Shown: positions 1 through 8,714 of the stretch, piece by piece
How the letters are laid out: each line of letters starts with the position of its first letter
Position numbering within the stretch: the first letter of the stretch is position 1
Source: Selenomonas ruminantium AC2024
GTDB taxonomy: Bacteria > Bacillota > Negativicutes > Selenomonadales > Selenomonadaceae
Direction: 5' to 3'
DNA: 64,000 bases
NCBI RefSeq assembly: GCF_000687995.1
Contig: NZ_JIAC01000001.1
Coordinates: 1,860,001-1,924,000, forward strand
Position numbers and translations under genes: made by a program
The notes under the pieces: model-generated
Databases searched by the model: none
What the model saw: the letters and a program-made list of their open reading frames with translations, nothing else
What the model was told of the DNA's origin: nothing

Positions 1-1705
1 TCTCGATACGTTCCCACTTCTTGGTAGCACCAATCCCCATGTATGTGACGGACTCACCGCCAAAGCGATTCTCCCCTATAGCTGGCTGGGCATAGGATAA
101 ATGCCTGCCACTTGGAAGTTCGATAAACAACATGCCACTACGGCATACGAACTGAAGCCCGTGGGTTTCCGTAGTGGTTTTCTCCTTCACGGCCGCTTTG
201 GCCGCCCTGTCCACATCCCACCAAAACTTCACGATATTAGGATTGGCCTCCCGCCATGCGTCCACCAATGGCTGAAGTTCATCCTCCTTCATGCCAGCCT
301 CCAGTGCCCCCATAGCCTTTAAGGCACCGACGGAGCCGCCATAGCCACAGGATAAAGTTGCCTGCTTGCCTTTCTGGCGAAGTTCTCCATTTTGCCCATG
401 CTTTACCACTGGCATATGGAACATCTTTTCGGCACAGGCACAATAAATGTCACCATTATTCGCAAAGACATCCAGCACCCATTGCTCACCTGCCAGCCAG
501 GCCAGGACACGGCACTCAATGGCTGAGAAATCTGCCACTATGAACTTATAGCCCGGTCGCGGCACAAAGGCTGTGCGGATAAGCTGGGAGAGCACATCTG
601 GCACGGAATCATACAGAAGATGCAGGGCATCATAGTTTCCCCGCCTTACCAGCTGACGGGCTTCATCCAAATCTAGCATACTGTTCCGAGCAAGATTTTG
701 TAATTGCACCAGCCGCCCTGCGAACCTGCCACTGCGATTGGCTCCGTAAAATTGGAAAAGGCCACGTGCCCTGTCATCTGCTCCAGCCACATTGACCATG
801 GCGGTGTATTTCTTGACGCTGGATTTAGAGAGTTGCTGCCGCAAGTCAAGCAGTTCATGTACCTGCCCCGTAGTCTCCTTAAGCAGGCGTTCCACCTCTG
901 ATTTTGCCAGTGAATCCACGGATATGCCGTTACTTGCCAACCATTCCTTGAGCTGGATTGGAGAGTTTGGATTTTCCAATCCTGTGATGGCCTGTGCCCT
1001 TTGCAGATTCTCCTTCGTACACTTCTGACTGATTGCTATGGCATTTCGCACCAAAGGCATATCTACCAGAATGCCACAGTCATTGATTTCCTGATCCTGG
1101 TGGTATTCATGCCACACCTGCTCAGGTACAGGAAATTTCGCCAGCCGTGCCTTGATGGCAAGCTCCACCTCCACATCACGGCGATTATACTTCTTGAACA
1201 AATCCCACTTGTCCGGGGCATCAGTGGGCAGGTTACGTTTTCGGCCACCATTGGTCTTAGTTGGCTTGCAGGGACAGCAGAAATAGCGGATAAGTTCCTG
1301 TCCTTCAGCCATCTTCTGCTGCTCTAAGCCCAGCACCGCACCTACTGACTTCAGCGACAGCGGCAGTCCCATATAGGCAGACCACACCATAGAACAATAC
1401 CACGATGCCGGGTTTAGAAACTTCCCCTCTGCCAGCAAGCCCTTATCCTGCAGGAACCTGGCAATACAGGTACGCTCAAAGGTACAATTAAATGCCCACT
1501 TTGGTATCTTATCATCCAACAGCACCGACAGGATTTCCTGCGGCAGTTCCTCGCCCTGGGTGAAGTCCACCACATGAACAGCACCGCCATCAACCGAATA
1601 GCCAAAGAGCAGGATTTCAAAATCCGAGCTTGCGATGTATTTATACACCCCGGATTTTGATAAATCCACGCTGCTAAATGTTTCAATATCTATGCTTAAA
1701 ACCAT
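1..1705 (-). CDS. Phage-type family A DNA polymerase (3' end outside window)
   Basis: Open reading frame of about 568 codons that runs off the left edge, so its C-terminus is missing. The ATG at 1705 follows a consensus AGGAGGCAC ribosome binding site. The N-terminus (VLSIDIETF) has the DxE motif of a 3'-5' exonuclease domain. About residue 200 reads FPVPEQVWHEYHQDQEIN, typical of phage polymerases. Motif A of the polymerase domain is present (ADFSAIECRVLAWL, around 480-535), and a motif B-like stretch follows (KQATLSCGYGGSVG). The catalytic motif C should lie beyond the edge. It is the last visible gene of a minus-strand replication block with DUF2815 and DUF2800. In prophages and conjugative elements of Firmicutes this trio is a common replication module. 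Function is confident; whether it serves a live phage is not visible. Confidence 0.88.
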   Translation of the reverse strand, partial: MVLSIDIETFSSVDLSKSGVYKYIASSDFEILLFGYSVDGGAVHVVDFTQGEELPQEILSVLLDDKIPKWAFNCTFERTCIARFLQDKGLLAEGKFLNPASWYCSMVWSAYMGLPLSLKSVGAVLGLEQQKMAEGQELIRYFCCPCKPTKTNGGRKRNLPTDAPDKWDLFKKYNRRDVEVELAIKARLAKFPVPEQVWHEYHQDQEINDCGILVDMPLVRNAIAISQKCTKENLQRAQAITGLENPNSPIQLKEWLASNGISVDSLAKSEVERLLKETTGQVHELLDLRQQLSKSSVKKYTAMVNVAGADDRARGLFQFYGANRSGRFAGRLVQLQNLARNSMLDLDEARQLVRRGNYDALHLLYDSVPDVLSQLIRTAFVPRPGYKFIVADFSAIECRVLAWLAGEQWVLDVFANNGDIYCACAEKMFHMPVVKHGQNGELRQKGKQATLSCGYGGSVGALKAMGALEAGMKEDELQPLVDAWREANPNIVKFWWDVDRAAKAAVKEKTTTETHGLQFVCRSGMLFIELPSGRHLSYAQPAIGENRFGGESVTYMGIGATKKWERIE

Positions 1706-1768
1706 TTTGTGCCTCCTATGCAAAAGGCAGCGACCCTAAAGCCGCCGCCCTGCAAAACTTAATTACTT

Positions 1769-2320
1769 TTAGGACAGGAAGTCCTCATCTGCACCGTCCA
1801 AAGCGGTGAAATCATCCGTGGCACTGGTACGCCCGCCCAAAGGCTCACCATCCTTAACCTTCTGCAGATTATTCAGCCCACAGGCAACGCCCTTGTTGCC
1901 GTTGCTGTTAAATGCATAAAGGGAAATCGAGGCACGAACATAGCAGCCGCTATAAACCTCGTTCCTATCCAGAATAGGACGCACGGCACGGTCGACAATC
2001 TGTGGAGCCGTTTTGCTATTGGCATTGATGAAGAAGGCATCCTTATATGCCTCATCCTCGCGCTCCGTATCCCCATCACGGAGAGGCAGTTTCAGTGCAG
2101 CTTTGTTTGGCTTCTTGCCGCCAAACTTGCCAATGCCTTCGGTGATAGCAGCCTCAACGGCCTCCTCAATAGCTTTTACGGTCTTCTTGTCGCTCTTAGG
2201 GATAATAAGCGATGCAGAATACTTCGGCTCCCCGCCATTGATACTGGCAGGCTCCCACACATGCTCATAGCTGAGACGAACGATACCGGTGATTACTTTT
2301 GTCTTAAGATTGTTAGCCAT
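1769..2320 (-). CDS. DUF2815 phage protein
   Basis: A 183-residue protein beginning MANNLKTKVITGIVRLSYEH, matching DUF2815, a family found almost only beside phage family A polymerases. Charged and lysine-rich, with a variable acidic tail (DGADEDFLS). The acidic C-terminus is reminiscent of single-stranded DNA-binding proteins, and a role in DNA replication or recombination is inferred from that and the neighbours. Its ATG overlaps the end of the DUF2800 gene by 8 bases, and the polymerase gene starts 63 bases downstream, so the genes should be one transcript. No catalytic motif is visible. Confidence 0.8.
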   Translation of the reverse strand: MANNLKTKVITGIVRLSYEHVWEPASINGGEPKYSASLIIPKSDKKTVKAIEEAVEAAITEGIGKFGGKKPNKAALKLPLRDGDTEREDEAYKDAFFINANSKTAPQIVDRAVRPILDRNEVYSGCYVRASISLYAFNSNGNKGVACGLNNLQKVKDGEPLGGRTSATDDFTALDGADEDFLS

Positions 2321-3446
2321 TTTCTTTTTCCTCCAAATTCGTAAACTCTGAACCTATATCTATCGCCGGACGCTTGTCGCTCTCTGGCACAAGTGTCGGC
2401 TTGCCTTGCGGTTTTATAATCAAACCGCCTAAGACCTCGTTGAATGTTGCCTTGCCCATCAGCTTTTCCATACAGGTAAGGGTGATGAGTTTGTGCTCGA
2501 AGATGTCCTTGAAGCCAGCAGATTTAGCGGCTTCAGCCACCTTTTCCTCATCAGCATATTTTCTGACGGAACGACCTGCCACAAGTTTATAGCCCGACCA
2601 TTTCTTGCCATGGTTGACTGCCGACTCTAAGGCATAAGCAGAAATCGCATTCGCCCACTTGGCCAGTTCCGGCAGTCGAGGCAGCAGGTCTGCTATCTCC
2701 TCATCTGTTAATAGTGGTGGCAGGCGAAACTCATCCTGCGCCACAGTAAGCTGGGCTTCGGCTCTTGCCCTGCAACGGGGAGACGCCCGGCAGAACTGGC
2801 ACCAGGCACCTGCCACAAAATCGCCTTCACCCTTAAATGCCAGCTGTGCTCTGGGCTTTACCGTTTTCTCGGCCCAGGCCATAATTTCATCGGCAGAGAT
2901 AGACCAAGTGGATACGTTCTCACGGCGTGGCTGGTAGATGGACATTCTAATTTCAGCCACATCGTAGAGACTGCCAAACATGGTCAGTGCTCCCAGCGCA
3001 TAAAGCATCATCTGTGGATTCTGCTCAGCATCCACCAGCACCCCAAGACCATATTTGAAGTCAATGACGTGGAGAAAGCCATCACCTACAATAAGGCAAT
3101 CTGCCGTACCAAACGCCTCCGGCACGAATTCCTGCAAATCCAGCCGCTGCTCGATGCACACCATAGCATTGGGAATTTCCTGCATCTGCTCCAGCACAAA
3201 GGCCGCATAACCATCGGCGCAGGCCTCCATCTCATCGGAGTCAAAATCTGAATGAGGACGGCGGCTCCGGCGTTTTAATGCCCTTTTCAGCTTATGCTCA
3301 CACAAAGCATGAGCCGCTGTGCCTTCTGCTGCAGCCTCCCCAGCAGAACTGGGGAACTGTGCCTCAAGGTTTGCTGACGGAGTACAATGGATAAGCCACC
3401 TGTCTGCCCCAGAAGGAGACAATTTCGCATGTGCTCTAGCCGCCAT
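2313..3446 (-). CDS. DUF2800 protein, Cas4/AddB-like nuclease fold
   Basis: About 377 residues from the ATG at 3446, which follows GGAGGTGCTTTGAG; a longer reading from 3482 has no better site. The N-terminus (LSPSGADRWLIHCTPS) and the EGTAAHALCEH stretch are diagnostic of DUF2800. The middle reads GTADCLIVGDGFLHVIDFKYG, the D...DxK core of a PD-(D/E)XK nuclease, and the cysteines in AGAWCQFCRASPRCRAR resemble the iron-sulphur cysteine set of Cas4/AddB-type nucleases. It presumably processes DNA ends for the element's replication or recombination. It follows the upstream small gene with one base between them and overlaps DUF2815. Confidence 0.82.
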   Translation of the reverse strand: MAARAHAKLSPSGADRWLIHCTPSANLEAQFPSSAGEAAAEGTAAHALCEHKLKRALKRRSRRPHSDFDSDEMEACADGYAAFVLEQMQEIPNAMVCIEQRLDLQEFVPEAFGTADCLIVGDGFLHVIDFKYGLGVLVDAEQNPQMMLYALGALTMFGSLYDVAEIRMSIYQPRRENVSTWSISADEIMAWAEKTVKPRAQLAFKGEGDFVAGAWCQFCRASPRCRARAEAQLTVAQDEFRLPPLLTDEEIADLLPRLPELAKWANAISAYALESAVNHGKKWSGYKLVAGRSVRKYADEEKVAEAAKSAGFKDIFEHKLITLTCMEKLMGKATFNEVLGGLIIKPQGKPTLVPESDKRPAIDIGSEFTNLEEKENG

Positions 3447-3447
3447 C

Positions 3448-3780
3448 TCAAAGCACCTCCGCTTTGGCCTTGAGGGCTGCATAATCCTTGGGATCTACTG
3501 CTGAAAGTTTTGCAGCACCAAAATCCTGCAGGAGCTTACGCACCTCGTCTGTATGCCCAGCACTGCTTTTCTCGGCCAAAACTGCTCGGACTTCTTCCAG
3601 CGTCACCTCGGGCGGAGCAGGATCAGGCTCAGGCTCTTTTGTCGCCTTTGAATCCGATATTGCCTGCTGTTCGCCAGCATCGCGCAACAGATAAATCGCC
3701 AGCGTTTCCAGCCCCTCTGCCAGTTTGTGCATGCTGTCTACCACACTGGCCAAAGTCTGCATTTCGTCTTCCTTCATCAT
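3448..3780 (-). CDS. Small phage replication-cluster protein
   Basis: A 110-residue protein: helical N-terminus, a proline/glutamate-rich linker (KEPEPDPAPPEVT) and a C-terminal block (VRAVLAEKSSAGHTDEVRKL) seen in many Firmicute phage proteins next to DUF2800. No enzymatic motif. Its ATGATG start overlaps the stop codon of the 31-residue peptide gene upstream (ATGA), and its stop lies one base before the DUF2800 ATG, so translation of the three is probably coupled. Function unknown; I infer an accessory part in element replication only from context. Confidence 0.65.
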   Translation of the reverse strand: MMKEDEMQTLASVVDSMHKLAEGLETLAIYLLRDAGEQQAISDSKATKEPEPDPAPPEVTLEEVRAVLAEKSSAGHTDEVRKLLQDFGAAKLSAVDPKDYAALKAKAEVL

Positions 3781-3872
3781 TTGCGATACCTCCTCAGAAT
3801 TTTCCGTGCGGCGTTCCTGGCTATCAGGCTGATAACCAAAAGAATTGCCGCAGCATACTTGCTACTATGCAT
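3777..3872 (-). CDS. 31-residue peptide, one hydrophobic helix
   Basis: A very short reading frame, ATG at 3872 behind AAGGGGGAATGTGAA. The peptide starts MHSSKYAAAILLVISLIARN and ends in a basic tail (RKILRRYRK). The stop codon TGA overlaps the ATG of the next gene by four bases, which argues that it is translated as the coupling leader of that gene. The helix could insert in the membrane, with a positively charged end inside. No family recognised. Confidence 0.5.
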   Translation of the reverse strand: MHSSKYAAAILLVISLIARNAARKILRRYRK

Positions 3873-3919
3873 TTCACATTCCCCCTTCACCATTAAGAGG
3901 ACATTTTCAGCCCCTTTGG

Positions 3920-4456
3920 TCACCCTGCCAGCAAAATATTTTTCAAAAATTCTATAATCCGAACTTTACGCTTATGCACAGCAGTCTTGGACCGCCCCAT
4001 TCTGGCAGCAGCCTCCCGCTCTGTCTCATCACCAATCAGTACACCCAGGAGGTCATAATCTTCCTTATCCAGCTGGTCTATAGCTTCATGCAGTTCCTCT
4101 ACAGCCACTCTTTTAAGGAAGGCTTCCGCTACATCCTTATGAACCGGTACTTCCTTAGAGCCATTTTCTTCCATACGATTCAGCGAATACTGCCGATATA
4201 CGGGATGAGTGCAGCTCCCGCAGTAACCATCGCACTTAGAAGTCCCCTTATAGATACATTCCAGCCCACGCTGTTCAGCCTTCACAGCACTCCACTGAGG
4301 GCGCATGATTTCCTTGTATAAATCTTCCGATACTGGTACATACAAGCCGCTCTCCTTGATGTAGTAGAACTTCTTATACTTACGCTGCCACCGCTTGAAC
4401 TGCTTTTTCTCCACCGTAACGATTTTGTTGCTGACATAAATGCGAACCATATCCAT
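3920..4456 (-). CDS. Sigma-70 region 4-like phage regulator
   Basis: About 178 residues from the ATG at 4456, chosen because AGGAGG lies nine bases upstream. The C-terminal 60 residues resemble sigma-factor region 4: acidic helix (AIDQLDKEDYDLLGVLIGD), then a helix-turn-helix (EREAAARMGRSKTAVHKRKV). The middle has four cysteines (CIYKGTSKCDGYCGSC), a possible zinc site. Proteins like this sit at the head of phage replication blocks and may redirect host RNA polymerase or act as simple DNA-binding regulators. It is the most upstream gene of the minus-strand block; its 5' flank is a large inverted repeat. Confidence 0.65.
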   Translation of the reverse strand: MDMVRIYVSNKIVTVEKKQFKRWQRKYKKFYYIKESGLYVPVSEDLYKEIMRPQWSAVKAEQRGLECIYKGTSKCDGYCGSCTHPVYRQYSLNRMEENGSKEVPVHKDVAEAFLKRVAVEELHEAIDQLDKEDYDLLGVLIGDETEREAAARMGRSKTAVHKRKVRIIEFLKNILLAG

Positions 4457-4486
4457 GATGCTGTTCCTCCTTGCCGGAGGCTGAAA

Positions 4487-4612
4487 CCGGGCAAGGGAAA
4501 ACGAGCACATACCGAGCCGCAAAAAGGCCGCAACAAGGTAAGGCACGCCCTACAAAATATGCTCTTCTGCCACGAGGTGACGAGTATATTTTGTTAGGTG
4601 TCCCTTGCCCGG
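4487..4612. repeat. Large imperfect inverted repeat
   Basis: Outer arms CCGGGCAAGGGA (4487-4498) and TCCCTTGCCCGG (4601-4612) are perfect complements. Inside, ACAAAATATGCTC (4552-4564) pairs with GAGTATATTTTGT (4582-4594) with one mismatch, leaving a 17-base loop. The structure sits in the 5' region of the sigma-like gene (minus strand) and before the NACHT gene (plus strand). It could be a structured leader RNA or a protein-binding dyad. Confidence 0.6.
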
Positions 4613-4787
4613 CTGCAGCCTTATGGGCGATAGATACACATCCACAAGCAGTATTTACAATGCAGATGTAGAATGTTAACATTAGGGAGGGTTACTCCCT
4701 GCTTTATGTTTAAAACAATAAAGTTACAATTGTTAATGGTAAAATGTTATATCAATTAAACTTGTTAAAGTTGTTATGAGGTAAAAT

Positions 4788-7466
4788 ATGGACCACGAAT
4801 ATGACTATTATCTCTGCGGAGGCACTTTTTTTAGCCTTCTCGTACAGGCAAAATCAACTGATAAATCTGAGCCCGCTATGATGAAGGGCTTACTTAACAT
4901 TATGGACGCCAACTATCAGGCCCCTCCAAAAAGTACCGCTGAATCATTTAAAGGCAATGTGTCAGATTACAAATATTGTAAGAAAGGCTACACGAAGTAT
5001 CTAAAATTCAATAATCGACAATTAAGAGACGGTTTTGATAATGCTGTAAGGGAGCACTACGATGCTTTAATTGAAAAAATGTCTCTATTCGCAAATGAAT
5101 ATATCGATTTGAATCATTCTGCCCAGTGGCTAGGAGATGCCCTCATAGATTTGCTTTATTTTGACCCAAAAATAAAGCACAGCCAAGTATTCATCATTGA
5201 TAGCGGCAATCGTACGAAGACAAAAAAAGAGCTCTGCGATTCGCAGAGCTTAACGTTGGAAAATTTACTATTAGGCCTTTGGCACTTCATAATTACGAAA
5301 CGGTGGGATAGTAACAAACAGGGAGCTACCACAATTACAGACTGGTATACCGCCCCAGCTAATGGACAGCGTCGTCATTTCAATAGTGATATAGGCAGAT
5401 TCCCTGAACATGATATATCTTTTTTCACCAGAGGAGTCAATACGATACGCTTGACAACAAAAAAGGAGGAGCAGCCTACTCTTCCCTCCAATGAAATCAT
5501 TTCTGAGAGCATAATAAATGTGTATCTACGCAAAGCTCACGACAAGTATGGCAAGATGAAAACCTTACTATACACGGACGCAGAACGAGAATTTTACGAC
5601 TTCTACGTTTGTAACACCATCTACCAGCGCAGTCGCAATTACACTTATAAGACGATAGAAGCCTCTATAAGTGCCTTTAATCGTATATCCAATTTTATAC
5701 TCATCTCTGGCACAGGCGGACTTGGAAAATCAATGCTGATGCGCCATTTGCTGTTGAGCTCAGTTCTAAATTATGAACCAGGCGATCGCATACCTATATT
5801 CCTGCCCCTTAAAGATTTCGATGAAAACTCATTACTCGGCTTTGCCTATGATTGTTTCACAGCACGAATCCCTGATGAGTATATGAATATAAATCTGAAA
5901 GATGATTTCCAGACTGCTTTGCAAGAAGGAAAATTTATCCTGTTGTTTGACGGTATGGACGAAATAAGTTCTGAGGCAGAGCAACTTTTCCAGTTGGAAC
6001 TAGAAAAAATCACAGATAAGTTCCCCGAAAACATTTTTATCATTTCATCACGTCCTTATAAGCAGTTTATAAGTTTAAGCAAGTTTTATGAATTACATTT
6101 ACAACCGTTCTCAAAGGTGCAATCACTAGAATTAATTCAAAAGCTGGATTTCCGGCCAGACGAACCGGACATTAAGAGACAGTTTTCATTATTACTAGAT
6201 ACAACGCTCTATAAGACGCATAGAAGTTTTGTGGAAAATCCTTTACTGTTGACAATTATGTTGATGACATTTGAACAATTTGCAGAAATACCAGACAAGA
6301 TGCATATCTTCTATCACGATGCCTATGTTGCCCTTGCACAGAAACATGATGCAACCAAAGGGGCGTTCAAGCGAACCTTTCACACGGGTTTAACGGCTGA
6401 GGAATTCGAAAATTGTTTGACAGCGTTTTGTGGCATAACATATATTGATGAGAAAATAGACTTTACAGAAGAGGAATTGCGCGACTATTATTCTCAGATA
6501 GACGATAACTTGTTGCAACCATCCCGTGCGTTTGTGCGGACTAACGAAACTAGAAATCTTTACAAACCATCTGCTGAAAACTTCATCTACGATATGACTG
6601 TGAATCTCTGCCTAATGTATAATGAGAGTCTAAAATACCATTTTACACATCGCTCATTCCAAGAGTATTTCTGTGCCTTGTTCTTCTCCCAGCAGACGGA
6701 TGAAGACTTAAAAACCGTAGCAAAATTTTTTGAAACTCGTGGCAAAGGTAGCGACAGCACTTTTTCTATGTTATACGACATGATTCCTAAGAAGGTAGAA
6801 CAATTTATCTTATTACCATTCCTGGAAAAACTAATAAACGAGTGCGAGAAAAATAATGGTTTTCCATACTTTCTTAATAAAATGTACCCAACTATCTATT
6901 ACGAAGAAGGTGAAGTTGACGAAGTCCATACCAACACATCAAATTCTTATATCTACGAATTCATAGCACGCCATATACTCGAAATAGAACCTGCTGAGTA
7001 TGATTTCGATTTCAAGAACGAATTCGTAGATGCTTCTTATGTGTATTACCTTTGTAATTGGGACAAACCGCGATTAGAATTTATAAATGGCAAAGCCTAT
7101 GAAAATGATCCCGATGAAATAGAAATGTGTACTGATGATTCCTTACCACCAGGGTACATAGAAAAGTTTGGTTATCCTGACGTAGTTGGCCACTCTTTTA
7201 GTTTCAATACGGATGATGTTATAGAATCACCAAATTTCAACGATGATTATTATACCGATTTTGATTTTACCAACGAGAAAGAAGTGGCAAAAGAATATGT
7301 GGAGATATCCAGTTATCCAGATATCTGTGAGGATCTTTTAAGCGATAGTTCCCCTTTGAGAAAAGAATACGAACAAATGAAAGCATATCGGCAATCATTG
7401 ATAAAAAGAGGCAAACAATCTCATCAACAATTTTCCAGCCTATTTAAGAAAAAACGGCAAAAATAA
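4788..7466 (+). CDS. NACHT-domain NTPase, probable anti-phage defence protein
   Basis: An 892-residue protein. The ATG at 4788 follows GAGGT nine bases upstream. Residues 1-290 are a region I cannot assign. A NACHT module follows: Walker A GTGGLGKS near residue 308, Walker B FILLFDGMDEI near 385, and the sensor-like SSRPY near 420, then a winged-helix-like stretch up to about 640 (HRSFQEYFCALFF, typical of NACHT proteins). The last 200 residues are strongly acidic and aromatic (DFDFKNEF, DDYYTDFDF) with a basic tail; no leucine-rich, TPR or WD repeats are visible. Bacterial NACHT proteins are STAND ATPases and many protect against phages. Location beside a phage replication block on the opposite strand fits an element-borne defence gene. 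The AT-rich composition differs from its neighbours, suggesting transfer. Confidence 0.85.
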   Translation: MDHEYDYYLCGGTFFSLLVQAKSTDKSEPAMMKGLLNIMDANYQAPPKSTAESFKGNVSDYKYCKKGYTKYLKFNNRQLRDGFDNAVREHYDALIEKMSLFANEYIDLNHSAQWLGDALIDLLYFDPKIKHSQVFIIDSGNRTKTKKELCDSQSLTLENLLLGLWHFIITKRWDSNKQGATTITDWYTAPANGQRRHFNSDIGRFPEHDISFFTRGVNTIRLTTKKEEQPTLPSNEIISESIINVYLRKAHDKYGKMKTLLYTDAEREFYDFYVCNTIYQRSRNYTYKTIEASISAFNRISNFILISGTGGLGKSMLMRHLLLSSVLNYEPGDRIPIFLPLKDFDENSLLGFAYDCFTARIPDEYMNINLKDDFQTALQEGKFILLFDGMDEISSEAEQLFQLELEKITDKFPENIFIISSRPYKQFISLSKFYELHLQPFSKVQSLELIQKLDFRPDEPDIKRQFSLLLDTTLYKTHRSFVENPLLLTIMLMTFEQFAEIPDKMHIFYHDAYVALAQKHDATKGAFKRTFHTGLTAEEFENCLTAFCGITYIDEKIDFTEEELRDYYSQIDDNLLQPSRAFVRTNETRNLYKPSAENFIYDMTVNLCLMYNESLKYHFTHRSFQEYFCALFFSQQTDEDLKTVAKFFETRGKGSDSTFSMLYDMIPKKVEQFILLPFLEKLINECEKNNGFPYFLNKMYPTIYYEEGEVDEVHTNTSNSYIYEFIARHILEIEPAEYDFDFKNEFVDASYVYYLCNWDKPRLEFINGKAYENDPDEIEMCTDDSLPPGYIEKFGYPDVVGHSFSFNTDDVIESPNFNDDYYTDFDFTNEKEVAKEYVEISSYPDICEDLLSDSSPLRKEYEQMKAYRQSLIKRGKQSHQQFSSLFKKKRQK

Positions 7467-7499
7467 GAACTTATCTCTTAGGACCATAAGCATTAAAAG

Positions 7500-7526
7500 G
7501 CCCCATGACCTTTCGAGTCATGGGGC
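7500..7526 (+). terminator. Hairpin after NACHT gene
   Basis: Perfect 10-base stem GCCCCATGAC/GTCATGGGGC with a 7-base loop, 34 bases after the NACHT stop. It is followed by TTATTAAT, a weak T-rich tail, so it is a likely intrinsic terminator. Confidence 0.75.
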
Positions 7527-7632
7527 TTATTAATGCAAAGATTATGTTATATCAAAAATTACTTCAGGGAATTTACACAGAATATGGGACGGCCTCGGAT
7601 ATAGACTCCACAATCTTACTTCCAGCTCCCAT

Positions 7633-7660
7633 AAAAAAACGCATGGCATAGCACCATGCG
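7633..7660 (-). terminator. Terminator of the Rpn-like gene
   Basis: On the minus strand the stem CGCATGG/CCATGCG is followed by seven T. It lies 11 bases after the Rpn-like stop codon. A similar hairpin follows the deleted copy of this gene at 63723-63753, so the terminator travels with the gene. Confidence 0.75.
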
Positions 7661-7670
7661 CCATCTGTCA

Positions 7671-8633
7671 TCAGTTCTTATCCTTTTTGATTACCTTCAT
7701 AATCTTTTCTTCTGTCCATTTTGTAACATCCTTGATGAACTCAACATCCATACCCTTATTCCAAAGATTCATTATTACCTCTATTGTCTTTGCTTCGGCT
7801 CCCTGTGCCATGCCACGCTCATAGATGCCTTCACTCAAATTGCACATCGTTCTCAACTCCTCCTCCATCTCGGCGGTAACCTCGATATCAAACTTCTTCC
7901 TGAGGATTTCACTTTTTTCTTCAGCCGTCTTATCTGTCTCCTGGAATATTACCTGCAACATGGCAAGCGTCTTGTTCCTCACCGGCCCCGGTGCCAGATA
8001 AACCATCACAATGTTAATCAGATCATAATTCTCCTGCGGCTCCTTGTATTTGCCAACCAGATGACGTTCCATCAAGCGGTAGTGGTTGATGACACTCCTA
8101 TCTGTAGGAGATTCCATGCATATCCAGATGGTATATACCTTCTTGACCTCGCTGTAGTCCGAGCCGCTGAATTCTGTTTCCTTCTGCGACGATATCAGCC
8201 TGCTGGCATAAAAGACGGCTCTCTTCGTAAGGATATACTTCAGCGTAGATTCCGAGAAGGTCTTCTGAGCCTCTATGTTGATTATAAGGCGTATGCGCTC
8301 CCCGCTGTCCGGGGTAAGTGCATGGAAGATGATATCGAAGGTAATCCAGCCCTCTGTTACATCCCCTGCTTCATTGCGGAGCCCCTTTATCTTCTTCGGT
8401 CTTTTCGCCGCATTCGTCTTGCCAGGGTTTACTGGCACCTTGCTGACCTGAATATCGCCCTCGATGCATTTTTCAGCAATATCCTTGATGCTTACGTTCT
8501 TGAACTCCGGCACGGTTCCCTTAAGTATATATGCTGCTACAGACCGCTCCGACAAGACATTCTTGGCGGCAAGGTCATACTGCGGATTATTGAAACCAAG
8601 CAGTTCTTCTGCTGGTGGTTGGCTTTGTGTCAT
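7671..8633 (-). CDS. Rpn-family PD-(D/E)XK nuclease (transposase-like)
   Basis: About 320 residues from the ATG at 8633, preceded by AAGGAG; a longer frame from 8672 lacks a good site. The family is the Rpn/PDDEXK_2 group, recombination-promoting nucleases often labelled transposases. Visible family features are GWITFDIIFHALT, the IRLIINIEAQK stretch holding the catalytic D/ExK (IEAQK), YILTKRAVFYASRL, and the lysine-rich C-terminal helix. It stands alone with its own terminator. These genes are usually multicopy, and a deleted second copy lies at 63759-63880. No terminal repeats were recognised, so it is not an IS in the usual sense. Confidence 0.85.
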   Translation of the reverse strand: MTQSQPPAEELLGFNNPQYDLAAKNVLSERSVAAYILKGTVPEFKNVSIKDIAEKCIEGDIQVSKVPVNPGKTNAAKRPKKIKGLRNEAGDVTEGWITFDIIFHALTPDSGERIRLIINIEAQKTFSESTLKYILTKRAVFYASRLISSQKETEFSGSDYSEVKKVYTIWICMESPTDRSVINHYRLMERHLVGKYKEPQENYDLINIVMVYLAPGPVRNKTLAMLQVIFQETDKTAEEKSEILRKKFDIEVTAEMEEELRTMCNLSEGIYERGMAQGAEAKTIEVIMNLWNKGMDVEFIKDVTKWTEEKIMKVIKKDKN

Positions 8634-8714
8634 TGATGGTGGCTCCTTCCTCTTGCCTGAATTATACCACAAATCGCCATATACATAAAGTCCCCAAGCG
8701 GCTGTTACACCCTT

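Noticed and set aside
4380-4682. Minus-strand 100-codon frame upstream of the sigma-like gene
   Set aside because: Overlaps the inverted repeat and the sigma-like gene in another frame, has no good start site and its composition (many Cys, Gly, Arg) looks like read-through.
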